Source: Emydura subglobosa
Taxonomy: Eukaryota; Chordata; Testudines; Chelidae
DNA: 64,000 bases
Assembly: GCA_007922225.1 (NCBI GenBank)
Contig: ML680053.1
Location: 248,001-312,000 of the forward strand
Direction of reading: 5' to 3'
The translations under genes were made by a program, and so were the position numbers. This document shows positions 9,844-20,819 of the stretch, piece after piece; positions within the stretch are counted from its first letter, which is position 1, and the number at the start of each line of letters is the position of its first letter. Below the pieces are notes generated by a model. The model was given only the letters and a program-made list of their open reading frames with translations, had not been told where the DNA came from and did not search any database.

Positions 9844-10053
9844 TTGTTACCTGTCAGCTCTGTGTTCTTGGGGAACCAGGATGCAAAACCCCTACTCTCT
9901 TGCTCACCTGAATCCCCCACACACACACCTAAACCCCTCCAAACAAGGGTGATAGGATTAAGGCAACTCCCCTAGGTTAATGCTGATCGCCAGGTGCAAA
10001 AGAATACATTGGGGCATCAAAGAATAGAGGGTCCATAGTCCTGGATTTAAATT

Positions 10054-10860
10054 GATTACATAGGTCCTTTGCCCACCACCAGTAGAGGGAATAAATACTG
10101 CCTGGTAATAGTAGATCTCTTCTCCAAATGGGTGGAAGCTATCCCTACTAAAACCAGCATTGCTTCTGTCTCAGCTAAGCAGCTCTTTAACATAGTTTTC
10201 TCAAGAATGGGAATTCCCAGAGTAATCGATTCAGATTTGGGATCCCACTCTGTGGAAGACGTTATGCAAGAGCTATGTAAAGCGTTATGCATTCAGCAAC
10301 GTTTCCACATAGTGGGACGTCTTGAGTCCTCTGGACAAGTTGAGCAAACCAGCCCCACTCTAAAGGAAGCTTTGAGAAAACAAGTAAAAGGCTCAGGGAA
10401 GGATTGGGATGAAAAGCTACTAATCATTTTAATGGCTCTAAGAGGCTCTAAAGCAATACACGTCTACACTCCCTTTACAGTTATAACTGGAAGGCAAATG
10501 TGCATGCCTGAAAGTTGGTGGTCGGGAGCGGAACTGCCTAGTGCCTGGGAAGGGAAGGTGGTAACAGATGAATGGGTACAAACCCTAGTGGAGATGATCA
10601 CTGCTCTACACAAGCAAGGGCAGCACAGGTTGGCATAGTACAGCAAAACACAGACAAAAAACTAGGCTGGGAAAAACCTCCTTTAATAGCGGATTAGGAC
10701 AACTGGTAATGTAAAGGAAGTTTTCAACAAAGGAGCACTCTGACACACACCTGGGACAGCCCCTGCAGTATTATGAACCGGGTCAGCCCCAGTGTTTATC
10801 AGGTTGAAATCCTGAATGGAAAAGGTGGGAAACCTTGGTGAAAATGATTTCATTCCTCAC
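10054..10860 (+). pseudogene. Retroviral integrase, partial and broken
   Basis: Retroviral integrase joins viral DNA to host DNA. The core is readable from a DYIGPLP motif at about 10054 through an open frame to the stop at 10636-10638. The three acidic catalytic positions are visible: D in DYIG, D in the SDLG motif, and E in SGQVEQ, with 35 residues between the last two. That is the family's D,D-35-E spacing. The motif after the second D departs from the usual form. After the stop, a short remnant near 10796-10845 resembles the integrase C-terminal domain. The N-terminal zinc-binding domain is not seen upstream. The sequence is decayed and incomplete, so no activity is expected. Confidence 0.7.
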
Positions 10861-11186
10861 AGTTTAAAGAGAAGGGTAAACCACCCGACTCTCAAGGAAT
10901 GTTATAGACGGTCTTCTCCATCCTGCCAGCCACCCTTCTTGACTAGCAAGAAGGAACGGCTTTGGGCCATAGGAAAATATGCGTCGGATGGGCTTGTCAG
11001 AGCCTACCCTGCTGTTGAGGCAGAAAAAGGCCAGAAAAGTCCTTGACTTATCATGGCCAGCCTCTCATAGGTCACCACTCCACTTTTGTCCTGCATTGTT
11101 GGTCCCAGATTCCCCCAGTATATACAGGGAAGTGCGGGAGTTTGTCTTGCTCTTCTCTGCCGCCTCACAGGTCCCAAATACAAGTC

Positions 11187-11824
11187 ATGACATCCCACTG
11201 CAGCACCAAAGCCCTGCTGTTCATAGGTGTCTGGGGTCTGATGCTGTCCAGGCTCTATGCTAAACTAGTGATCGCTCTGGAGGTGTTTGCCAGCTGGAGG
11301 AGGTAAAATTGCTGTGCCACATGCATGGACTCTATGGAAATGGGAGCAACTCCCTGGCCCTGCAGCATTGCTACCAGTTCTACGCTGCTGACAACTGCTC
11401 AGGCTGCCCCTGGCAAAGTGTTGCCAACCGCACACAGAGGGCCACTGGGGAGCCACTCAAGTTTTGTTATGACACTAAGGGCAGACCAGACTCCGTCCCC
11501 TTCTTCTGTAAACCAGTGTGGACTCAAGAGGGACGGACACCATCGAAAGCAAACAGTGGCAGAAGCAGCGGAAGGTGCAGGCTGGCCGTGGTTTCCTCCA
11601 CTGTTTGGGGAGTGTCCATGCCCCTACGTGTCCTCGATGTCGTCGGAACCCAGACGCCTCCACTGCCAGGAGAGGAACTGCAGCTGTCCCTGACCACACC
11701 AGTGGGCAAAAATATCACACGGTTCCTCGTGAACTGGCAACCGCTGAACTGGACTGTAGCTGGACATGTCCTGCTCCAGCAAGGTCCCCCAGACTGGGTA
11801 GTTCCACTAAAGGACACACTCTGA
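11187..11824 (+). pseudogene. Retroviral envelope surface-subunit remnant, frameshifted
   Basis: Starts with an ATG at 11187 followed by a hydrophobic stretch (ALLFIGVWGLML) that looks like a signal peptide. A stop at about 11304 marks a frameshift. The remainder reads in another frame from about 11309 to 11824. That part is cysteine-rich and holds five N-glycosylation sequons (N-G-S, N-C-S, N-R-T, N-I-T, N-W-T), as expected for a secreted glycoprotein subunit. It lies between the integrase and a transmembrane-type envelope segment, which supports the assignment. No receptor-binding domain can be identified by eye. Confidence 0.5.
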
Positions 11825-12167
11825 CAAGCTCATGCCAACAATTTGGTTTAAATTCTATGGGCACGTTGCCATTTAGGAGGGATTCCATGAGCCTGGATTG
11901 TACAGGGTGGAATTGAGCCAACAACAAAAAACAGTTTTAAATTTCGACCCTCTGATCACAAACCTGGCTCCCCTCCAGCATTTAAGAGCCCCAATTTCGG
12001 GACCCCATGTATTAAAATAGGATCAACAAGAACAATTCGTTCTTCAACCTCAGACATCTCTGAAGAAGGTTCAAATCCACTTAGAAGGCATGAATATCTC
12101 TCACATTGCTCCTGCATGTGCTCCCTTGATTGGAATTAGCCATAAGGGTTGGGAGGAATAGGTAAAA

Positions 12168-12629
12168 ATGCGGCAAGGGGCCAACCATGTAAAAAGAGAA
12201 TTGGATTGGATTGGACCTGTGGGAGCAGGAGTTTCTTTAATTGATGATGTAAATATAGAGGTTCTGGCTAATAAACTGTCCTATGCCACGGAAAATATAG
12301 GGGAAATGGGAACCCCATTAATAGCATCTTTGAAACAGTTAAGTGAGGAACAGCCATTAATAAGTAAAGTATTTCCTGGGTGGGAAGAACTCATAGAAAG
12401 AGATGAAGGGTTAATGATGTCTGGTGTACAGTCCCTCCAACATAATGTCTCATTGGCTTCAGCGTGTGAGCAAGCTCAGGCTCTCACCCAGAATGTAATC
12501 ATGGGAACAATTCAGCAGGCCACAGCAGGACAAATTCCCATGGAAGTAATCCACTTGATTTGGCCCCATGTAACGGAGGAAGAATTAGCCCTCCAAATGG
12601 TGGGACCTGATACCACCTATGGAGGATGA
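12168..12629 (+). pseudogene. Retroviral envelope transmembrane-subunit ectodomain remnant
   Basis: A 154-codon open segment. It begins just after a basic stretch, has a glycine-rich segment (GPVGAGVSL), then a helical region with heptad-like spacing (EVLANKLSYATENIG), and a cysteine-bearing segment (SLASACEQAQAL). This resembles the ectodomain of a class of endogenous envelope proteins in fish and reptile genomes. The membrane anchor and cytoplasmic tail are missing because the frame stops at the junction with Tx1 sequence. The first ATG is probably not a real start, and upstream sequence is disrupted. The fragment is incomplete and cannot form an envelope. Confidence 0.5.
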
Positions 12630-12632
12630 GGG

Positions 12633-13240
12633 ATCCCAGTGGGCCAGTTTTTATTCCACCTTGACCCCACGGCCCGCCAGGGACATCAGTTGGCGGCTCC
12701 TCCACGGAGCCATGAGCACAGGCGTGTAATTGGTGTGGTTCACCCCTTGCCCCCACACCTGCCCCTACTGCGGCATGAGGGAGACCCTGGCACATGTCTG
12801 CCTTGAGTGCGCCAGGCTGCAGCCCCTGTTCAGGTTCCTCCAGAATCTCTTGCTGAGGTTCGGCTGCACTTCTTCCCACACCTGTTCATCTACGCACACC
12901 CCATCCGAGGCCCGACAAAGTCACACAGGACCTCCTCGTCAACCTCCTTCTAGCACTGGCCAAAGTGGCTATCTACAAGACCAGGGAGAGGAGATTGGCT
13001 GAGGGGTGCTCTGCGACTGTGTGGCCTACTTCCATTCCTCCGTCCGTTCATGCATCCGGGTAGGGTTCCTCTGGGCAGTGTCTGCTGACTCCCTAGACAC
13101 CTTCCGGGAGCAGTGGGTGCTGTCCGAGGTTCTCTGCTTGGTGTCCCTGTCCGGTTCCCTCCATTTGACCCTTTGATCCCCATGCCCTTTCCTGTTTTCT
13201 CATTCATTGTCCCCCGCAATCCTTTGAGTCCCGGCCTCAG
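12633..13240 (+). pseudogene. Tx1 ORF2 C-terminal domain and 3' tail (copy 2, after the ERV)
   Basis: Reading resumes with SQWASFYSTLTPRPARDISW and LLHGAMSTGV, then a stop and a frameshift. It continues with the C-terminal zinc knuckle CPYCGMRETLAHVCLEC (C-x2-C-x7-H-x4-C, near 12755-12810) and LQPLFRFLQNLLLRF. This is the CCHC region found at the end of L1/Tx1 ORF2 proteins. The last coding-like piece (LLVNLLLALAKVAIYKTRERR, near 12935-13000) is in another frame. The element peters out near 13240, and no poly(A) tail is evident. Confidence 0.75.
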
Positions 13241-13744
13241 TGACTCCTCCCCTTAGGCTGGGGGAGGGGCCTTTAGCAAGGGGTGGGCTTGCCCCCGGCA
13301 CTTCCCAGAACACAAATAGGAACGCTCTCTGGTCGCCCTCAGGCCTGACCCTGTCGCTAGAGGGAATAGAAGTTTCTAGCTCGTTACCAAACAGGCGGCC
13401 TGGGAATGAGATATACAGTGGAACCTTTCGTCAAATAGAACAACTTCACCAGGTGTGAAACTCACCCCTGTGAATTGACCAACACACGAGTCCTACGGAT
13501 GCCCCAGTGTTTAACTGCAGGTGTGTGACACAGGAATAGAATCAGGAGCAATTAAAGGAGAACCTTGTGTTACCCCTTGGCCCCATCAGTCCTTGTGTCC
13601 GAGGAGTCTGCCAGCTCCAACGCCAGTTATGGTCATGGCCTGATTTCATTATTCCCATTAGTATCCTGGGCAGACTTGTGTCTAGTCTAGCCTTAAATAA
13701 CGGCTGTTTCACAGCCTTCCTTTGTTCCCGTTACTTCTATTGCT
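13241..13744. other. Gene-free stretch
   Basis: I recognise no gene or named repeat here. Short ORFs are not supported by motifs. Confidence 0.5.
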
Positions 13745-14150
13745 GTTTTGTATCTATTTATTCTTTGGAGTGTGGTAGTGCCTGGAGATCAGGGCCCCGT
13801 TGTACAAACAGTTCATGCCCCAAAGAGCTTACAGTTCAAGTGTTTTTGCTTTGTCTGTCAATAATTGAATCGTGCAGTGCTGTTGCAGCTAGGTCAGTCC
13901 CAGGATATTAAGAAGCCAAGGTGGATGAGGCAATATCTTTGGTCCAATAAAAGAGATATTACCTCACCCACCTTGTGTCTCTAATAGTTTTGTCAATAAT
14001 ATGTACCTCTTACATAGTGCTTTTCTTCCAGAGATTTCAAAACACTTTACAGCAGGAGATCTCAAAGTACTCTACAATGGAGTAAAGGATCTTTATCCCC
14101 ATTTTACAGATGGGTAAACAGAGGCACAGAGAGGGGAAATGGGTTGCCTT
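13745..14150 (-). repeat. Old MIR/CORE-type SINE relics and an unclassified repeat piece
   Basis: The segment 14010-14150 contains the minus-strand MIR core signature (CCCCATTTTACAGATGGGTAA, then CAGAGGCACAGAGAGG). The segment 13763-13860 has the 'gatcagggcccc...ccccaaagagcttac' signature common in turtle interspersed repeats. Between them, 13880-13975 (GCTAGGTCAGTCCCAGGATATT... to the region around ACCTCACCCACCTTG) looks like a further short repeat I cannot name. Confidence 0.55.
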
Positions 14151-14153
14151 ATG

Positions 14154-14587
14154 CAGGGTTACCATATTTCAAGTTCCCAAAAAGAGGACTCCATGAGGGG
14201 AGAAGCTGGAGGGGGGGAGTGCAGTTAGGAGTGGTGGAGGGGGTACCTGCAGCTGGGGTACTCACTGGAGGCAGGGTCGTTTCCTGTCACAGTGTCAGAG
14301 CGGCTAGCGCAAGCCCAGGACGCTGCACCAGCTGCAGTCAGTGCCTCCCTGTGGGACCTTTCCCCTGCCCCTGGGCTGGAAGCCGAGTGCCTGGGTGGGC
14401 AAGATCTAGCAGCAGTGGCTTGCAGAGGAATGGACAAAACAGCTGCAGGAAGCAGACCAAGTGGGGCTCTTCGACTCTCTGCAAAAAGTGGGACATTTCC
14501 TGTTATTTTTAAAATCCCTCCAGGACAGAGACGGGAGGCTCAAAAGAGAGGCTTTGTCTGGGACAACCCGGCCGTATGATAACCTTG
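14154..14587. mobile_element. Non-autonomous DNA transposon-like repeat with inverted ends
   Basis: The left end reads CAGGGTTACCATATTTC. The reverse complement of the right end reads CAAGGTTATCATACGGC, an imperfect inverted pair. The flanking octamers (14146-14153 and 14588-14595) match at only three of eight positions, so a duplication cannot be claimed. The CAGGGTTACCATA terminus is familiar from reptile hAT-like short elements. No transposase is encoded. Confidence 0.5.
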
Positions 14588-15840
14588 GATCCCTGTGCCA
14601 CAGCAAACCCGGGGCAGAGTTAGGAAGAGGAATAGAACTATTCCCGACATGCGGTCCTGTTCCAGACCCACTAGACCACACTGAAAGCGAGTTGCCGTGG
14701 GGTCTGCTCAGCATTGCTCTAGTTTGTAGCCAATGCTGATGCCCTGCTCCTGCAGAGGTGCGTATTAACCATCCACACCAGTGTCGCGGGGAAAGCAGCA
14801 CTCAAGGTGGGGGAAAGCGTTGCTGAATCAGATTTGGTTGACAACCCCGAAAAGTTTGTTACTCCCATTGGAGGAAGTGCGCCAGCTGCACAATTCACCT
14901 CTGATTTGTAATTTGACCTGCTCCCTTCTGTTTTGGAATTGAAGCTGAGCATTGCTATATGCTATAGTGACCTACAGCAATGGAAATCAGAGGGTGGGGG
15001 GAGGGGAACAATCTGGGCTCTCTGAACATGGGAATTAAAGGCTGATATAGGCAACACTTGGGCAGTCAGCACCAGGCACATTCATCTCACAAGCTGTTCA
15101 CTCAAATTGCATCCGATCGCTTTCAGCTACAGGAGCGCAAACCTCGAGTTAAATTGGTTTAAGGACTTGAGAAAGGAGAAGGAGTGAATTCACATTGTAC
15201 AATGGCTGCTGTTGCTGGAGATTCTACGAGACAAGAATTGAGAGACAGGACAGCTAATTTCATTGCAGAAAAAAAACATTGCTGGCACCTTCCACCCACT
15301 TTCAACACGTCTGATGTGCCAACCAAAACTAGTGGTGCTGTGCAGAGAATGGGACACCAGATCCCAGTAATTCCCTTCCATAACCCCAGGGGGCTAAAAA
15401 TTCATGCTAAATTTCTTCGTGTAGGATACAGTTAAAAAATGTCAGTGACCTTGCAAAATCTCTCCGAACGCACTGCTTCTGGAAGCTGAACCAGGAACTG
15501 AAGGGCAGATACCTCGGGATCATTGCAGCTGAAAGGGTTTAGAGCAGTATTAACGTGCACACAAGGCAAATCTGGAAGGGTTCTTGCCTAGAGCAGATCC
15601 ACTGAACCGTACAACTGGTTCTCTTAAATGGTGATGGGCCGCGGTATAAAACCCTGAGGAAAGGTGCAATTTTGGAGCAGAGAGAAGGTCTTGATGCTCA
15701 AGCATAGTCCTCTTTATCAAGAAGTTGGTCCCCGTCAGTAATAGCCTAAGATACACTAACAGTATTTGACGGGCTTTGTTCAGATCTCACTCTGGTGTAA
15801 ATCAGGAGTAACTCCACTGATATCACTGGAGATATACAGA
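14588..15840. other. Gene-free stretch
   Basis: There is no supported gene. An 83-codon ORF at 15184-15435 lacks any motif I recognise. The phrase around 15785-15835 (GTGTAAATCAGGAGTAACTCC) belongs to a recurrent short repeat also seen near 25250 and 49090. Confidence 0.5.
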
Positions 15841-17022
15841 TTCATATAAATGTAGGGCTGGAAGGGACCTCAAAAGGGCAAGTCCAGCCTTCTGTGCTGA
15901 GACATGACCAGGTAAACCTAGACCAGCTCTGAGAGGTGTTTGTCCAACCTGTTAAAAACCTACAGTGCCAGGGATTCCACAACCCCTCTTTGAAACCTGT
16001 TCCAAAGCCTATCTCCCCTTACAGTCACAAAGGTTTTCCTAATATTGGACCTAAATATCCCTTGCTGCAAATTAAGCCCATTACCTCTTGTCCTATCTTC
16101 AGTGGACGTGGAGAACAAATCAATCCCTGTCCTCTTTACAACAGCCCTTAACAGAGTTGAAGGCTGTTAATCAGGTCCTTCTCAGACGTCTTTTCTCAAG
16201 ACTAAATATGCCCAGTTTTTTTTGTTTTGTTTTTTAAACTTTTCCTCCTAGGTCAGGTTTTCTAAACCTTTTCTCATTTTTGTCGCTTTCCTTTGGACTC
16301 TCTCCAGTATGCCCACATCTTTCCTAATGAGTAGTGTGTACAATTCTGGGCATCACACAAGCTGGGGCCTCACCAGGAATTGGACAGTTACCTCCCGTGT
16401 CTTAGATATGACACTCCTGTTAATACACCCCAGAATGATATTAGCCTTTTTTGCGGCGTCACTACATGGTTAATTCATTTGATCTGTGATCCACAGCCCG
16501 CAGATCCTTTCCTGCTTTAATTCCCCCTCGCTAGTCATTCCCCATGTTGTAGCTGGGCATTTGATTGTTTCTTCCTAAGTGAAGTACCTGCACTTGTCTT
16601 TACTGAATTTCATCTTGTTGATTTCAGACCAAATTCTCCAATTTGTTACGCTTACTTTGAATTCTCATCCTGTTCTCCAAAATGCTTGCAACCCCTCCAA
16701 GCTTAGTGTCATCTGCAAATTTTATAAACATACTCTCCACTACAAGACATTAATGAAAATATTGACTAGTACCAGATCCAGGACCAACTCCTGCGGGACA
16801 CCACTAGATACATCCTCCAAGCTTGAGAGCAAACCACTGATAACTATTCTCAGAGTACGGTCTTTCAACCAGGTCACTTTAATAGTCATTTCATTTAGAC
16901 CATATTTCCCTAGTTTGCTTATGAGAATGCCAACTATGTGGAACTGTATCAAAAGCCTTACTGAAAATCAACCTATATCATGTCTATTGCTTCCCCCGCA
17001 TCCACTAGTCCAGTAATCCTGT
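15841..17022 (-). mobile_element. CR1 LINE, older subfamily, 5'-truncated
   Basis: This is the antisense of a CR1 3' half. The CR1 3' end lies at the left (about 15841, GGAAGGGACCTCAAAAGG), and coding sequence for the RT C-terminal half extends right to about 17022. The minus strand near 16985 reads like the conserved FSKAFDTVPH segment. The subfamily differs from the copy at 27757-28875 in wording and is more diverged, with indels such as the T-rich insertion near 16217. No long frame remains (the longest minus-strand piece is about 70 codons). Confidence 0.85.
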
Positions 17023-17089
17023 CTCTATAGGTGTAAAATCATTTTAAAGTGAGAGGAAAATCAGGTCCAAAAAGTCTATCACTGGGAGT

Positions 17090-17175
17090 GTTGCCAACTC
17101 TTGCAACTATCACAAGTTTTACAATGTTTGGTATTTTTCTTACAGCCCCAGCTCAATGTTATGTGAGAATTGACA
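17090..17175 (+). repeat. Short interspersed repeat relic, related to 37832-37915
   Basis: Shares with 37832-37915 the ordered pieces TGTTGCCA, TATCA, the AGCCCCAGCT / ACCCCAGCTT block and GTTATGTGA. Class unknown. Confidence 0.45.
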
Positions 17176-17329
17176 CACTGGCAAACCAGGTTCTGGTTCT
17201 GCCAGGATCCCCATACTTCACTTGTACTCTGACTAATACCTGGCCGGAACCAGCCTGGCTAACCTGTTGTGTTGTTAAAATAGGGATTAGAATTCTAAGA
17301 ATGTGTTTAGTCTTTCTGAAATGCTTGTA

Positions 17330-17582
17330 TTAATCTCACTTATAATATCTGTATTCCATGTTATAATGTAGTATTTAAGTGTTTGCACTGTAATCCTCTG
17401 TAACTGTACATCACCAGACAGAAGAGATGCAGTATCTAGGGAGAAATATTAATCTCCTAAAAGATGTTACCTCCTGTCCAACAAAGAAAGCCCATCAACA
17501 CCAGACAAACTATTGTGGAATAGAGGACAAAAGACTGATTGCTTTCTCTCAACTCCCCACTGAAGAGGAGACAGGCAAGTGA
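17330..17582 (+). repeat. LTR-like interspersed repeat, left half (split)
   Basis: Matches 23735-23985 piece by piece: TTAATCTCACTT, AAGTGTTTGC, ACCAGACAAAC, ATTGT.GAA and AAGAGGAGA. It stops at the AAGTGA next to the inserted element at 17583. Its continuation is at 21724-22200. The class is inferred from its length and from polyadenylation-like features in the full copy, not from recognised ends. Confidence 0.6.
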
Positions 17583-18074
17583 TACACCTGGGGGCATTCT
17601 GTGCCAAAAAATAAAATATTGTGCACAGAGTTTAAACTTCTACATACATTATTTGTCAAGATAACAATATAATCACGCCAGTTTCAATTATTTTGAATTT
17701 TTATTTCAAAATACATTTCAGCAAGTATGTCTGTAAATACAAACAACGAAAAGGATTCAGGGAATATTTTTGGACAAATAAAAGTTAGCACATTATAATT
17801 TTCAGAAGGTGAAAACAGGAGGCCCATAATCACAGTGCGTGGAGAGGGCTGAGGAGGAGGGTTGTGTAGGGGGTGCAGCAGGCAAATCCTTTTTTAGCAA
17901 GTGAGCACAACTGGGTACTCTGGAATCTCAAAACCAGTCACTGCCGCTAATCCTTCTCCCATCTACCTACAAACCAGTTTAACCAATAGATATATTTAAG
18001 GCTCTTGAACTTTAGGATAGCCTTTCATCAGTAAATACAACAACATCTGAAGAGTCTCTTAGAGGAAAGATGAT

Positions 18075-19070
18075 TTGGATAGTGAGCAATCAGCTGTTGT
18101 GACCTGCGCAGGATGTGCCATGTTTGTCTTTCTCCTAGAGGATAGAAGCGACTTCATCTGTATGAAGTGCAAGCTGGTCTCCATATTGGAAGAGAACGTT
18201 AAAGGACTAGAGACCCAACTATCAACCCTGTGCTGCATCCGAGAAAACGACGACTTTCTTGATAGAAGTCAGAATTTGGTACTGCAGGCACAGCATGCTG
18301 AAGAATCAGAGAGGGCAGAGCATAAGGGACAGAAGAATGAGGAAGAAAATTGGCATGTGACCTCCAGAAGAAAGAGGAGAACCCGTATGCCCCCATTGCA
18401 GATACAGTAAGCACCTGTTTTCAGGCTCTCTGCACAGGTAGTATGGCGGAGAATGGTTTTGAAGAGTCATCTGAGGGAAGAGATTAGAAGGAGACCCCAT
18501 TGATCAGAAAGCATAGGATGCATTGTCCTAGGGATGGGGTTCAATGATCACCACTCCCAAGAGGAAGAGATGGGTGGTGGTGGTCAGGGACTCCTTCCTA
18601 AAGGGGACAGAGTCACCCATTTGCTGTCCAGACCGGAAAACTCAAGAAGTGTGCTGCTTGCCTGGAGCTACTATTCAGGATATGATGGAGAGTCTGCCGA
18701 GACTCATCAAGTCCTCAGACCACTACCTCTTCCTACTTCTCCACATCGGCACCAATGACACCGCCAAGAATGACCTTGAGTGGCTCTGGGAAGAAGGATA
18801 AAGGAGTTTGAGGCACAAGTGGTGTTCTCGTCTATCCTTCCTGTTGAAGGAAAAGGCCCAGGTAGGGACCATCAAACTGCAGAAGTAAATGCGTGGTTAC
18901 GCAGATAGTGTTAGAGAGAGGGCTTTGGGTTCTTTAACCAGAGGACGTTGTTCCAAGAAGGACTGCTAAGAAGAGATGGGATCACCTAACAAAGAGAAGG
19001 AAGAGTATCTTTGCAGACACACTTGCTAACCTAGTGATGAGGGCTTTCAACTAGGTTCGCCTGGGGCCAG
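18075..19070 (+). pseudogene. CR1 ORF1 (zinc-finger and esterase domains), broken
   Basis: CR1 ORF1 proteins carry a cysteine-rich N-terminus and an SGNH-type esterase domain. The first frame (18075-18410, 111 codons) has C-x2-C (VTCAGCAMFVF) and C-x2-C (FICMKCKLV) pairs followed by a helical segment. The esterase domain is read in another frame at 18544-18801. The GDS nucleophile motif appears as RDS (VVVVRDSFLKG), so its glycine is changed, while LPRLIKSSD and HIGTND are kept. A further piece with a DGITLTK-like motif lies near 18975-19065. At least two frame changes and internal stops make it non-functional. Confidence 0.75.
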
Positions 19071-19159
19071 GATCCTAAACCCAGAGGTAAGTGGAGAAGT
19101 GGGACACTAGGAGGAAGCACAAGAAGGAGGTTGCAACAGGGGAGGCCTCCTGATTCATA

Positions 19160-20405
19160 CTGAGAAAATAGGGCAATCAGCTAGTTATCTTAGGTGCCTG
19201 TACACCAATGCAAGAAAGTGAAACAAGCAGGAAGAATTGGATGTCCTGGCACAGTCAAGGGACTATGATGTGATTGGAATAACAGAACCTTGGTGAGGGT
19301 AACTCACATGACTGGCGCATTGTCATGGATGGGTATAAACTGTTCAGGAAGGACAGGCAGGGGAGAAAAGGTGGAGGAGTTGCAAGACTTTTTTCAGACA
19401 ACTAACGGAAGTTTCCAGATCACAGGACCTGGTTCTCATGGGAAACTTCAATCACCCTGACATCTCTTGGGAGAGCCATACAGCAGTACACAGAGAATCC
19501 AGGAAGTTTTGGGAACAACTTCCTGGTGCAAGTGCTGAAGGAACCACTAGGGGCCGTGCCTCTCTTGACCTGCTGCTCACAAACAGAAAAGAATTGGTAG
19601 GGGAAGTAGAAGTGGGTGGCAACCTGGGCAGCAGTGACCATGAGATGGTAGAGTTCAGGATCCTGACAAAAGGAAGGAAGGAGACAGCAAGATACAGACC
19701 ATGGACTTCAGAAAAGCAGACTGACTCCCTCATGGAGGGGGGAAAGAGTCCAAAAGAGCTGGCTGTATTTTAAAGAAACCTTATTGAAGGCCAGGAACAA
19801 ATCATCCTGATGTGCAGAAAGAATAGCAAATATGGCAGGCGACCAACTTGGTTTAACAAAGAAGTCTTTGGTGAGCTTAAACACAAAAAGGAAGCTTACA
19901 AGAAGTGGAAGCTTGGACAGATGACTAGTGAGGATTATAAAAATACTGCTCAAGCATGCAGGAGTGAAATCAGGAAGGCTAAAGCACAATTGGAGTTGCA
20001 GCTAGCAAGTGATGTGAAGGGTAACAAGAAGGGTTTCTACAGGTATGTTACCAACAAGGAGGCAGTCATGGAACCTGTGGACCCCTTACTGAATGGGAGA
20101 GGCTACCTAGTGACAGAGGATGAGGAGAAAGCTGAGGTACTCAATGCCTTTTTTGCCTCTGTCTTCACAGACAAGGTCAGCTCCCAGACTACTGCACTGG
20201 GCAGCACAGATTGGAAGGAGGTGAGCAGCCCTCAGTGGTGAAAGAACAGGTTCAGGACTATTTAGAAAGATTGGACATGCACAAGTCCATGGGGCCAGAT
20301 GCTGAGGGAGTTGGCTGATGTGATTGCAGAGGCATTGGCCATTATCTTTGAAAACTCGTGGTGACTGAGGGAGGTCCCGGATGATTGGAAAAAGACAAGC
20401 TAATA
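19160..20405 (+). pseudogene. CR1 ORF2 N-terminal part (endonuclease and linker), broken
   Basis: Reading begins with a CLYTNARK-like piece near 19195 and DYDVIGITEPW near 19265. It continues through MGNFNHPDISWE (19438), LDLLLTNRKELVGEVEVGG and SSDHEMVEF. The linker follows in a second frame (19810-20241) with MCRKNSKYGRRPTWFNKEV, then NGRGYLVTEDEEKAEVLNAFFASVF. Internal stops and frame changes occur near 19295, 19772 and 20241. The RT catalytic core is absent. Its endonuclease motifs match those of the minus-strand fragment at 4673-5256. Confidence 0.85.
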
Positions 20406-20819
20406 AAAGTTGAGCCCCAACGTTGGACTGGGGGAGAGAACATAGGAAGATGGCATTGCCCCCCTCAGTCAGCTAAGACCTTTCTCCCCTTCCTTTCAAC
20501 CACTATTTGAAAGGCAATTGCCTGGCTGAGTCCCCGGTGCCCTAGATTAGAAGGGCAATAGAAATGGAAGCTCCAGCACAGCAGTGGGGAGCACAGGCCA
20601 CTGGTTGCTTAGAGGCGAGGGATGAGCCTGCAGCACCACCCACCCCAGGACATGGATTGCGTTTTGCAGTAAGCAGCAGCAGCAGCAGCCATTTGCTAAA
20701 AGTGGTGAGTCACGTCCCATCTAAACCGTACAGAACAATAGAACACCTAGTTGTAAAGAAAGCATTCCAGCCCCAGGGAAGAGTAGGGACCAGATCAACC
20801 GACAGATAAATATGTTTAA
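20406..20819. other. Unassigned sequence between CR1 and LTR-like fragment
   Basis: No gene is seen. It contains a short CAG run near 20677-20694. It could be internal sequence of the LTR element that follows, but nothing proves that. Confidence 0.4.

Larger units (their letters stand above)
9844..12632 (+). mobile_element. Endogenous retrovirus fragment (integrase to envelope), no LTR seen
   Basis: This segment, in the same orientation as the surrounding Tx1 copy, carries an integrase core, a probable integrase C-terminal remnant and a two-part envelope remnant in proviral order. I see no LTR, primer-binding site, gag, protease or RT. The right edge is sharp: the transmembrane-envelope frame stops at 12629 and Tx1 coding sequence resumes within a few bases. 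The left edge is vague, and 9844-10050 is unassigned. The envelope type looks most like gamma/epsilon-like retroviruses of lower vertebrates, which is an impression only. All genes are partial and broken. Confidence 0.7.
6564..13240 (+). mobile_element. Tx1-clade LINE, copy 2 (5'-truncated, interrupted by ERV fragment)
   Basis: The second copy of the family seen at 1-4674, aligned by eye from the end of ORF1 (6564 corresponds to about 2062 of copy 1). It runs through ORF2 to about 9843. After the retroviral fragment it continues from about 12633 with the C-terminal zinc-knuckle region and a 3' tail to about 13240. Many CpG sites of copy 1 are TG or CA here, and there are numerous frameshifts and stops, so it is older or more decayed. 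Tx1 sequence seems to be missing (perhaps 150-250 bases) at the retroviral junction. That estimate rests on memory of related proteins. Confidence 0.8.
18060..20405 (+). mobile_element. CR1 LINE, plus strand, lacking RT and 3' end
   Basis: Contains decayed ORF1 and the first part of ORF2 (endonuclease and linker). Coding similarity ends at about 20405, before the RT core, so the 3' part is missing. CR1 copies normally keep their 3' end, so a later deletion or insertion is likely. It lies within the TIR-bearing element 17583-21723. Confidence 0.85.

Noticed and set aside
14146..14595. 8-bp target duplication for the element at 14154-14587
   Set aside because: The flanking octamers match at only three positions, so the element is called on its inverted ends alone.
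18199..18500. Minus-strand ORFs across the CR1 ORF1
   Set aside because: The plus strand carries the recognisable CR1 cysteine motifs, so these are shadows.
20640..20810. CAG run near 20677 as a coding triplet expansion
   Set aside because: Only about six units in a short unsupported ORF.
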